Below are positions 1 through 6,176 of a DNA stretch of 8,302 nt, piece by piece; position 1 is the first letter of the stretch, and the number at the start of each line of letters is the position of its first letter. The stretch covers positions 1 to 8,302 of the forward strand of contig DAHXOM010000133.1 of NCBI GenBank assembly GCA_027364825.1. The letters are read 5' to 3'. Source of the stretch: a bacterium (lineage in GTDB: Bacteria > JAMCPX01). Below the pieces are notes generated by a model. That model was given only the letters and a program-made list of their open reading frames with translations. It was not told where the DNA came from and did not search any database. Position numbers and translations under genes: made by a program.

Positions 1-1891
1 CGGTGTAATACTTTATCTGTTCATAACGGGCTAAATTTTCGTTTATTTCATCGACCTGTTTCTTGAGAAGTTCCTTGATCTTCGGATCAGCAATAAGTAC
101 CTTTCCGTCAGCCGGCTGAATACCGTTGTCCTTTGCATACATCCTGAGTTCTTTGAAGTCCGGTACAATCAGTGCGGCAATGTACTTTTTCCCGTCTCCA
201 ACAAGACACGCCTGATCGATATAAGGCTTTGCAATTAAAGAGAGCTCAATAGGGTGGGGCGCTATATTCTTTCCCCCGGATGTAACAAACAACTCTTTTT
301 TCCGGTCCGTTATGCTCAAAAAGCCTTCTTTATCAAACTCACCGATATCGCCCGTCTTAAACCAGCCGTCTTCGGTAAACACCTCTTTTGTCGCTTCAGG
401 CAGGTTCCAGTAACCTTTGAATATCTGCGGTCCCTTTGCCAGTATCTCCCCGTCTTCTGCAATTTTTTCCTCTGTCCAGATTACCGGCCTGCCTACGGTC
501 CCGGGTTTTATCTGCAGTCTGTGTGCTACCGTAGTATAAGCGAGAGAAAGTTTTATGGCGCGAAGGGGATTTGTGTAGGGAGATTTGCCTTTTGCCTGCT
601 GGGTAATCATCAGATCAACCGTCCATGCAACCATCTTTTTCTTAAACCATTTCAGGTTATCGACATCTACATCCCTGAATTCAGGCTCATTAAAGTTTAT
701 GACAGGCGCTGTTTCCGTGAGGCCGTAGCCCTCGTTGAGCTGAATACCGAGCGACCGGATAAACACGCAGACCTCTTTTGATAACTTTCCCCCGCCTGAT
801 ACAGCGAGTACCAGCCGTTCCATTCCGGCCTGTTTCTTTATCCTGTTGAAGATAAGGATGTTTGCGAGAGAGAATTGCAGGAGATCGAGCTGCGGGAGAC
901 GTGTTCCGGTTGCCATACTGTTGGTAAACTTCTCTCCCTGACGAATCGACCAGTCGAAGAGTTTCCGGAGAAAAATATTCTGTCTTGAAAAGGCGGAGCG
1001 CACCATGTCGTAGGTTTTTTCGTAAAACCTCGGAATGCTGACAACGACATTCGGCCTTAATTCGAGCAGGTTCTTTTGAATCGTATCAAAGCTTTCGGCA
1101 AATGCAAGGGTGCCGCCTAATTTAAGACCGCTTACGTGATAGTCTGCGGTCCTTCCCATAACGTGGCAAAGGGGAAGATGGACAAGACTGAGCAGGTGCA
1201 GGTCAAGCTCCCTCACCCGTTTGAGCAAGGTAGAGTTGGAGCTCTGGTGTACATTGGCAACCCAGTTTCCCTGGGTAAGGATCACGCCCTTCTGCCTTCC
1301 GGTTGTTCCGGATGTATATATAATGGAAGCAACATCATCCGGCTTTACAGCCTGAATATGTTCTTCTATGGTTTTTCTGCTGCCTTTCTTTTGCCCTATT
1401 TCCATGACCTCGGTAAAGGTATACGTTCCTTCGGGTTTTTTGCCTTCCCAGGGGCCCATGGTGATAATTATTTTTACCGGAGATTCCTTGCCTGCTACTT
1501 TCAGGATCATCTCTGCCTTTTCCTGAGTAGATGCAATTGCGAACTTCGATCCGCTGTCCTTAAGCATAAACGCAAGCTCATCCTTGCTCAGGGTAGGATA
1601 TAAGGGGACCTCGATGGCCCCGCATACCTGGAGCGCCTGATCCGATATGATCCACCGTGGTCTTGTTTCCGAGAATATGGCTGCCCTGTCTCCTTTGTTC
1701 AGTCCGAGGACAATAAGTCCTGATGCAAAATCAATGACTTCATCCTGGGTTTCTTTCCAGGTAATGGAGCGCCAGGTTGGTGTCGGCCTGCCTTCTTTAT
1801 CGAATTTACCCATGAGGAAGACATATTTGTCCCCATAGCGCCGGGCCTGATTGTGAAACATACCGCAAAGGGTATCATTATTATATGACAT
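1..1891 (-). CDS. Long-chain acyl-CoA synthetase (AMP-forming, FAA1/FadD type), C-terminus cut by window edge
   Basis: This enzyme activates fatty acids to acyl-CoA with ATP and CoA through an acyl-adenylate, on the cytoplasmic side of the membrane. The frame is open from the ATG at 1891 to the window edge, about 630 residues. Seen motifs: the AMP-binding loop YTSGTTGRQKG (about residues 192-202), GYGLTET (388-394), WFKTGDIG with the ribose-binding Asp near 515, and DRKKELFVTSGGKNIAP at the hinge into the small C-terminal domain. The region rich in Leu/Phe before the SGG at 365-367 is typical of FAA1-like (COG1022) members. The final lysine-bearing stretch lies beyond the edge. The start is supported by AAAGGAG six bases upstream and a promoter at 2023-2051. 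Unusual: about 50 extra residues (roughly 405-460) between GYGLTET and PGTVGRP. The class is secure; chain-length specificity cannot be read from sequence. Confidence 0.95.
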   Translation of the reverse strand, partial: MSYNNDTLCGMFHNQARRYGDKYVFLMGKFDKEGRPTPTWRSITWKETQDEVIDFASGLIVLGLNKGDRAAIFSETRPRWIISDQALQVCGAIEVPLYPTLSKDELAFMLKDSGSKFAIASTQEKAEMILKVAGKESPVKIIITMGPWEGKKPEGTYTFTEVMEIGQKKGSRKTIEEHIQAVKPDDVASIIYTSGTTGRQKGVILTQGNWVANVHQSSNSTLLKRVRELDLHLLSLVHLPLCHVMGRTADYHVSGLKLGGTLAFAESFDTIQKNLLELRPNVVVSIPRFYEKTYDMVRSAFSRQNIFLRKLFDWSIRQGEKFTNSMATGTRLPQLDLLQFSLANILIFNRIKKQAGMERLVLAVSGGGKLSKEVCVFIRSLGIQLNEGYGLTETAPVINFNEPEFRDVDVDNLKWFKKKMVAWTVDLMITQQAKGKSPYTNPLRAIKLSLAYTTVAHRLQIKPGTVGRPVIWTEEKIAEDGEILAKGPQIFKGYWNLPEATKEVFTEDGWFKTGDIGEFDKEGFLSITDRKKELFVTSGGKNIAPHPIELSLIAKPYIDQACLVGDGKKYIAALIVPDFKELRMYAKDNGIQPADGKVLIADPKIKELLKKQVDEINENLARYEQIKYYT

Positions 1892-1897
1892 AGAGCT

Positions 1898-1904
1898 CTC
1901 CTTT
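1898..1904 (-). promoter_or_regulatory. Ribosome binding site of the acyl-CoA synthetase gene
   Basis: On the minus strand AAAGGAG lies six bases upstream of the ATG at 1891. This fixes the start of the acyl-CoA synthetase; no other in-frame start near it has a comparable site. Confidence 0.8.
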
Positions 1905-2022
1905 ATCAGATAATCGACTTTTTCTATAACGCACAACCGCAGTCCGGTAAATCACCTTTTTAGAACATTTAAAAACATTTTTGGACTCGTTTATCCGGCC
2001 GCATACAAACAAATATGGGTAG

Positions 2023-2051
2023 AAAATACAATGCTCCTCAAGTGCTGTCAA
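2023..2051 (-). promoter_or_regulatory. Sigma70-like promoter of the acyl-CoA synthetase gene
   Basis: Read on the minus strand, a perfect -35 box TTGACA (2051 to 2046) is followed by a 17-base spacer and a -10 box TATTTT (2028 to 2023, four of six consensus bases). Transcription would start near 2016, giving an untranslated leader of about 125 bases. It points toward the acyl-CoA synthetase and is the best promoter match I found in the window. Prediction only, from consensus matching. Confidence 0.6.
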
Positions 2052-2064
2052 GTTAAGGCTTAAC
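2052..2064. promoter_or_regulatory. Palindrome GTTAAGGCTTAAC adjoining the -35 box (possible operator)
   Basis: A perfect 6-1-6 inverted repeat, GTTAAG-G-CTTAAC, directly abuts the TTGACA box of the acyl-CoA synthetase promoter on its upstream side. A second perfect palindrome, AAATGCATTT, lies close by at 2070-2079. The position suits a regulator such as a TetR- or FadR-type acyl-CoA-responsive protein, but no regulator gene is in view and short palindromes are common in AT-rich spacers. Confidence 0.35.
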
Positions 2065-2190
2065 ACAAAAAATGCATTTGCAAAAAAGGGGAGTTTATGC
2101 AATGAGTGATTAGATTTTGCCTCAGACAGAGGCTCATCCGCCGAAGGAAGAGAGCCGTCCTTTGACGGGAATTGTTTCCAGAGAGGAATT

Positions 2191-3171
2191 ATGAAGATAC
2201 TCGTAACAGGGGCTGCCGGGTTTCTCGGCACCAATATAGTTCTCAATTGCCTGCAAAAGGGATGGAAGGTAAGGGCGTTTACCCTTGAGGGTTCTCCGGT
2301 AAACTATATTCAACGTCCTGATGTCGAAATACTGTATGGTGATGTAGCAGATGCCGGTGCTGTCAGAAAGGCAATGGGCGGGGTCGATGCCGTAATACAC
2401 TGTGCAGGAGACACAAGTTTCTGGAAAAGGCTCTTTGAAAGGCAGAGAAGAACAAACGTAGAAGGTGTTAAAAATGTTATGCAGGCCGCACTTGAGCTCA
2501 AGATAAAAAAGGTCGTTCAAACCAGCACGGTGGATACGCTCGGTTATAACCCCGATGGACTTGCAGATGAGAACTGGCATTTGTATAATTATGCAGGCTG
2601 GGGGTACAATTACGGGGACACAAAAAGAGAGGGGCAGGCAATAGCCCTTGCCTATGCAAAACAAGGGCTTGACGTCGTCGTGATAAACCCCGGCAGCATG
2701 ATAGGCCCGTATGATCATACCCTGCAGTTCGGAAGATTATTCATGGATATCAGGGATCACAAAATACCGGCGGTACTGCCCGGCGGTGCGCCATGGGCGC
2801 ACGTCAACGAGGTGGCAAAGGCCCATATTGCAGCCCTGGAAAAAGGCAGGAGGGGAGAACTATATATCTGCGGCGGGATAAATGAGACGTATAGGACCGT
2901 GTTTGATGCAATAGCCGGCTCAATCGGGGTAAAACCACCGCGGTATACCATGCCGCCGTGGATGACGATAGCTTACGGCTATGCAATGGAATTCATAGCT
3001 GACTTTACGAACAAAAAACCGGATCTGAATCCCGGGCAGGCAAGGTACATGTCCGTATTCCCGAAATACGATTCTTCAAAAGCCGAAAGGGAGCTTGGTT
3101 TTGTTTCATTGCCTCTTACAACGATGATCGAGGATGCAAGGGACTGGTACCTGCAGAACGGATTTCTATAA
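2191..3171 (+). CDS. NAD(P)-dependent epimerase/dehydratase family protein (extended SDR, HpnA/dihydroflavonol-reductase-like)
   Basis: A 326-residue extended short-chain dehydrogenase/reductase. The N-terminus carries the Rossmann loop TGAAGFLG (residues 6-13), then GDV (50-52) and HCAGDTSFW (70-78), and TSTVDTLGY (111-119) with the active-site Ser/Thr. The catalytic pair is YGDTK (Tyr141, Lys145), followed by NPGSMIGP. The second strand ends in Arg28 rather than an acidic residue, which suggests NADPH preference. Overall pattern resembles hopanoid-associated sugar epimerases (HpnA) and dihydroflavonol-4-reductase or 3-beta-hydroxysteroid dehydrogenase relatives; the substrate is not deducible. 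There is no signal peptide, so it should be cytoplasmic. A GAGAGG-like site lies only four bases before the ATG, a rather tight spacing. It is a single gene divergent from the acyl-CoA synthetase and convergent with ftsX, with a 14-base gap and no hairpin terminator visible there. Confidence 0.9.
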   Translation: MKILVTGAAGFLGTNIVLNCLQKGWKVRAFTLEGSPVNYIQRPDVEILYGDVADAGAVRKAMGGVDAVIHCAGDTSFWKRLFERQRRTNVEGVKNVMQAALELKIKKVVQTSTVDTLGYNPDGLADENWHLYNYAGWGYNYGDTKREGQAIALAYAKQGLDVVVINPGSMIGPYDHTLQFGRLFMDIRDHKIPAVLPGGAPWAHVNEVAKAHIAALEKGRRGELYICGGINETYRTVFDAIAGSIGVKPPRYTMPPWMTIAYGYAMEFIADFTNKKPDLNPGQARYMSVFPKYDSSKAERELGFVSLPLTTMIEDARDWYLQNGFL

Positions 3172-3185
3172 TTGCATTTTCCGGG

Positions 3186-4094
3186 TCAATAGTTGTTTCT
3201 TATAAATTTTCCTGTGGACAGTATGGCCCCGGCTATTCCCAGCAAAGCACTGCCTATGAGGATCGCTATTATAGTATTCATCGATATAAAGGCGACATTC
3301 ATATTTATAAAAAGCGATCCCAGAGTGCTGTGTAATCTGTATAAGAAGAGCCTGTAAACAAGATACAAAAGCACAATGGAAATGCTGGTGCCGGTCAATA
3401 CCTGGATCATACCCTCAAGCACAAACGGGACTTCTATAAATATATTGGTTGCACCGACCAGCTTCATGATCTCTATTTCATCTTTTCTCGAGAAGATTGA
3501 TATGCGAATTGTGTTCGAGATGATAATAAAAATGGCGAACAGCATAAATCCGCCGATGCCTATGCCCAGCATCTTTACGAGAATCAATATGCCGGACACC
3601 TTCTGCGCTATTTGCGCTCCGTACTGGACATCGGTAATGCCCTGTATACTCTTTACGGAGGCAGCGATTTTATCTATGGTGTTATTGTTTAATACACTGT
3701 CTTTCACGGTAATTGCCAGATATGCCGGCAGCACGTCAGCGCTTACACCGTTTAGAATGCCCGCCTGTCCCTTGAGTTCTGCCCTGAATTGCTCTAAGGC
3801 GTCCTGCTTGGAATAATATTTTATATTTTTGATTCCGGTGTTGGCTTTTATGTGGTTTTCAATGGACGTCAGCCCGCTGTCGGTTATACCATCCTGCAGG
3901 TATGCAATAATCTTTATCCTGCCTTTCCATTCTCCAAGGACCGAGTTTACGTTGTTATAGATGATAAAGAAGATGTTCAGGATAAAAAAAGCTACTGCAA
4001 TGGTTATTATCGTCACGACATTGAGATAGAGATTGGATTTTATCCCTTTCAGGGTCGTCGATATGAAGTATGCTATTCTTTCAATAGGTTTCAT
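3186..4094 (-). CDS. ftsX: Cell division ABC transporter permease-like protein FtsX
   Basis: The membrane half of the FtsEX complex, which couples FtsE ATP hydrolysis to activation of periplasmic peptidoglycan hydrolases at the septum. At 302 residues it is of usual size. Topology as read: a cytoplasmic N-terminus, a membrane segment at about 22-46, an extracytoplasmic domain at about 47-165, then three segments at about 168-196, 222-250 and 265-292. The conserved cytoplasmic stretch RKDEIEIMKLVGATN (203-217) that contacts FtsE and the following PFVLEG motif are intact. It follows ftsE by 21 bases. A GGAG overlaps the ftsE stop but sits 18 bases from the ATG, so initiation probably depends on coupling; an in-frame TAA four codons upstream excludes an earlier start. 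No EnvC- or NlpC/P60-type hydrolase follows: the next gene is convergent. Confidence 0.95.
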   Translation of the reverse strand: MKPIERIAYFISTTLKGIKSNLYLNVVTIITIAVAFFILNIFFIIYNNVNSVLGEWKGRIKIIAYLQDGITDSGLTSIENHIKANTGIKNIKYYSKQDALEQFRAELKGQAGILNGVSADVLPAYLAITVKDSVLNNNTIDKIAASVKSIQGITDVQYGAQIAQKVSGILILVKMLGIGIGGFMLFAIFIIISNTIRISIFSRKDEIEIMKLVGATNIFIEVPFVLEGMIQVLTGTSISIVLLYLVYRLFLYRLHSTLGSLFINMNVAFISMNTIIAILIGSALLGIAGAILSTGKFIRNNY

Positions 4095-4115
4095 GGAATA
4101 GGTTTATTAAAGCTC

Positions 4116-4772
4116 CTATTTCTCTATAATCCTGCCGTGCTCGAGGGTTATAATTCGTTTGTTGTAGGTTGTTATAAGACCCTTGTCATGGGTTGCAACC
4201 ACTACGGTTGTACCCCGTATGTTTATTTCTTCAAAAAGCTTCATAATGTCGTTGGTAAGATCCGGGTCCAGATTACCCGTAGGCTCGTCTGCCAGAAGGA
4301 TCGCGGGTTCATTAACGAGTGCCCTTGCAATGGACACCCTCTGCTGCTCTCCGCCGGACAGCCTTAAGGGATAGGCATTTAACTTGTGCTGGAGTCCGAT
4401 CATCTTTAATATTTCCCATACCTTCTTTTTAATCCCCTTCCGGGACATTCCGAGTACCGCGAGTGTCAGTGCAACATTATCGAATACGGTCCTGTCCGGC
4501 AGGAGTTTAAAGTCCTGAAACACAACCCCTATGTTCCTCCTGAGGAAGGGCATTGCTGATTTCTTCAACCTTGTAACATTGTAACCGTTAATGATGATCT
4601 GGCCTTTTGTGGGCGGTTCTGCAAGGAACATGAGTTTTAAGAGTGTTGTCTTTCCTGCACCGCTTGGACCTGTTAAAAAAACAAACTCGCCTTTCTCTAC
4701 CTGAATACTGATATCTTCTAAAGCCGCATTGCCCTTTAAATAGTGTTTATAGACATGGAAAAGTTGAATCAT
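4116..4772 (-). CDS. ftsE: Cell division ATP-binding protein FtsE
   Basis: The cytoplasmic ATPase of the FtsEX complex. All ABC motifs are intact in 218 residues: Walker A GPSGAGKT (35-42), Q-loop VVFQDFKLL with Gln86, ABC signature LSGGEQQR (138-145), Walker B ILLADEPTGNLD (158-169) with Glu163 as catalytic base, and the switch His195 in ATHD. Length and the FKLLPDRTVFDNVAL stretch are typical of FtsE and distinguish it from LolD-type ATPases; the ftsX gene immediately downstream confirms it. The start ATG lies 10 bases after the stop of the preceding small gene and has no clear Shine-Dalgarno sequence, which suggests translational coupling. Nothing in the sequence indicates loss of function. 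Confidence 0.97.
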   Translation of the reverse strand: MIQLFHVYKHYLKGNAALEDISIQVEKGEFVFLTGPSGAGKTTLLKLMFLAEPPTKGQIIINGYNVTRLKKSAMPFLRRNIGVVFQDFKLLPDRTVFDNVALTLAVLGMSRKGIKKKVWEILKMIGLQHKLNAYPLRLSGGEQQRVSIARALVNEPAILLADEPTGNLDPDLTNDIMKLFEEINIRGTTVVVATHDKGLITTYNKRIITLEHGRIIEK

Positions 4773-4782
4773 GATTCAGGGT

Positions 4783-5190
4783 TCATTTGTCTTCTGTTGT
4801 CTCAACAAGATAGTCGAGAATTACCTCGTCGAGGTTTTTTGTTTCATCATCGATGTTCAAGGCTTTTTCTTCCGGTTTTGATGTCTTTGCTTCCTGTGCT
4901 TTTGTGCCTTGTTCCTTTACAAGCTCCTTTACGAGTGTATGTGAGTCATACGAACCATCCCGCAATTCCATGACCATCTTTTTGTGCTGTTCTTTCATGA
5001 TATCGGCAACGATCTTCTCAAGATCATTTATCTTTATTATATCCATATAGCTTGTTTTCTTTGTTGCTATGATATTGCCGCCGATGAAGAGATGGGTTAT
5101 GATAAACGGATTTTCTCTGCCGCTGTCCTCGGTTTGTACATGAAAGGTAATCCCTTTGTGTATTATATTGTGATTATAGCCAAGAAGCAT
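4783..5190 (-). CDS. Small conserved protein of unknown function upstream of ftsE
   Basis: A 135-residue soluble protein with no signal peptide or membrane segment. The N-terminal part (about 1-82) looks like a compact alpha/beta domain: GYNHNIIHKGITFHVQTEDS, then NPFIITHLFIGGNIIATKK, then a helix containing MKEQHKKMVMELRDGSYD. I recall similar HVQTED / ITHLF-GG-I / EQHK sequences from deltaproteobacterial and myxobacterial proteins without known function, but I cannot confirm this here. A charged, low-complexity linker rich in Lys, Glu and Ala (about 88-112) leads to a short C-terminal helix, LDEVILDYL (120-128), possibly a docking segment. I chose the ATG at 5190, which begins one base after the upstream stop (TAGTATG), over a TTG at 5226 that would overlap the previous gene by 35 bases and has no better ribosome site. 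Coding is supported by tight packing between its neighbours. Function unassigned. Confidence 0.85.
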   Translation of the reverse strand: MLLGYNHNIIHKGITFHVQTEDSGRENPFIITHLFIGGNIIATKKTSYMDIIKINDLEKIVADIMKEQHKKMVMELRDGSYDSHTLVKELVKEQGTKAQEAKTSKPEEKALNIDDETKNLDEVILDYLVETTEDK

Positions 5191-5191
5191 A

Positions 5192-5677
5192 CTATTTTTT
5201 TTGTTTTCTCTCCAGATAGGTATCAATACTCAGCATAAAATCCTTTGTAAACACCAATGAAACCGCAACGATAAGGAACAGTATGTCCCTGAACAGTATT
5301 TCCGAGCCGACCTTCTCGTTCATACCGAATATATCGAAACAACCGCACTCCATGGAAATACCCCTGTGCATGTTTATCCCTATCGCAATGATGAATGATA
5401 CGAGCAGCAAGCCTATTGCAAACGACGCCCCCCGTATGCCAAAACCGGCAATGAGCATAATGCCGGCAATCATCTCGATCCACGGCAGGGTGTAGGCAAA
5501 AATCTTTGCAAGCTCCATGGGAAGTATGTTGAAGTTTATAACCGTAGAAACGAGCACATCCGGATGGAGCAGCTTGCCATAGGCTGCTACCACGAATACA
5601 ATGCCCAGCATTACCCTGAGTATGAAAACAATTACCGGTCTCATCAATGCAAAATTAATAATACATTTTCTTTCCAT
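5192..5677 (-). CDS. MauE/DoxX-like redox-associated membrane protein
   Basis: A 161-residue inner-membrane protein with four predicted helices (about 15-33, 57-78, 83-101, 127-144). The YGKLLHP motif (33-39) after the first helix is typical of the DoxX/MauE superfamily. ECGCFDIFG (Cys111 and Cys113) between helices three and four matches the CGCFG-like cysteine pair of MauE-type proteins, which are linked to thiol redox or disulfide handling near the membrane. The substrate is unknown. It starts one base after the rhodanese gene, with its ribosome binding site inside the end of that gene, so the two are co-translated. The pairing with a membrane-anchored rhodanese suggests joint handling of sulfane sulfur or thiol electrons; this is inference. 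A quinone-reactive DoxD-like role is an alternative. Confidence 0.88.
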   Translation of the reverse strand: MERKCIINFALMRPVIVFILRVMLGIVFVVAAYGKLLHPDVLVSTVINFNILPMELAKIFAYTLPWIEMIAGIMLIAGFGIRGASFAIGLLLVSFIIAIGINMHRGISMECGCFDIFGMNEKVGSEILFRDILFLIVAVSLVFTKDFMLSIDTYLERKQKK

Positions 5678-5678
5678 C

Positions 5679-6176
5679 TTAAGGCTCCTTTCCTACGGAT
5701 ATCGGAAGCCTGGCATCTATCCATCCAGGCCAACCCTCTGTCATGACGTATACGTTTGTATATCCAATCGCCATGAGATCTTTTGCCACATCAACGCTCA
5801 GTCCGCATCCTGTTCCATGACAGTAGGTAATGATCTTTTTGTCCTTTGTTAATAGTTTTTGATAGAGCGGGTAGTATTGCTGAAACCTATCATACGGTAT
5901 GCTGATAGCGCCTTTTATATGACCTTCCCTGTACTCGGCGTTATCCCGTGAATCTATAAAGACAGCATCATTGTTTGTGTAGTCGCTGTATGCATCCTCT
6001 ATGCTTATTGTTTTCATTGCGGATATCTGCTGCAGGTAGCTTTGCGGTACTATCAGTTTATCCGGTGTTTCCAGTTGCGGCATAACCGCGTGTATGAGTA
6101 TGCCCACGACCAGGGAAATCACGTAGATTGCCGCAGTTATTATAAACACCGATTTCCACGACTTGTTTAAATTCAT
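5679..6176 (-). CDS. Membrane-anchored single-domain rhodanese (sulfurtransferase-like)
   Basis: A 165-residue protein with an N-terminal hydrophobic anchor (about 10-31) followed by one rhodanese domain (about 55-160), which should face the periplasm or outer membrane side. Rhodanese marks seen: FIDSRDNAEYREGHIKGA (73-90) and the active-site loop CHGTGCGLS (119-127), then GYTNVYVMTEGWPGW (138-152). Cys119 is the expected persulfide-forming nucleophile; Cys124 in the same loop is a second thiol that could form a disulfide or polysulfide with it. The start at 6176 was chosen because GGAGG lies seven bases upstream and the ATG overlaps the mnmA stop as ATGA; an ATG at 6197 would place that ribosome site inside the gene. 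It is the second gene of the mnmA-ftsX run. The physiological sulfur donor and acceptor cannot be read from sequence. Confidence 0.92.
   Translation of the reverse strand: MNLNKSWKSVFIITAAIYVISLVVGILIHAVMPQLETPDKLIVPQSYLQQISAMKTISIEDAYSDYTNNDAVFIDSRDNAEYREGHIKGAISIPYDRFQQYYPLYQKLLTKDKKIITYCHGTGCGLSVDVAKDLMAIGYTNVYVMTEGWPGWIDARLPISVGKEP
5685..5691 (-). promoter_or_regulatory. Ribosome binding site of the MauE/DoxX-like gene, inside the rhodanese gene
   Basis: AAAGGAG on the minus strand lies seven bases before the ATG at 5677 and within the last codons of the rhodanese gene. It fixes the start and indicates coupled expression. Confidence 0.75.

Noticed and set aside
254..1838. Plus-strand open frames of 63-175 codons at 254-781, 1136-1603 and 1647-1838, and a minus one at 838-1050
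   Set aside because: All lie over the continuous acyl-CoA synthetase frame on the minus strand, have Cys/Phe/Tyr-rich or Ser/Pro-rich compositions and no recognisable motifs. They are antisense or out-of-frame shadows.
1965..1980. Two ACATTT copies ten bases apart in the leader of the acyl-CoA synthetase
   Set aside because: The unit is short and AT-rich, with only two copies; no reason to see a functional direct repeat.
2119..2133. Inverted repeat GCCTC-AGACA-GAGGC upstream of the epimerase
   Set aside because: Five-base arms with no following T-run and no promoter element in register; this is expected by chance in a region of this size.
1881..2718. Minus-strand frames of 121 and 194 codons across the intergenic region and the epimerase start
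   Set aside because: They overlap each other, cross the divergent promoter region and lie antisense to a clear SDR gene; composition is not protein-like and no ribosome site was found.
3172..3185. Bidirectional terminator between the convergent epimerase and ftsX genes
   Set aside because: The gap is only 14 bases and no GC-rich hairpin with a T-run is visible in it or at the gene ends.
3376..4374. Plus-strand frames of 146, 171 and 63 codons opposite ftsX and ftsE
   Set aside because: They are antisense to genes with complete, conserved motifs and show no domain of their own.
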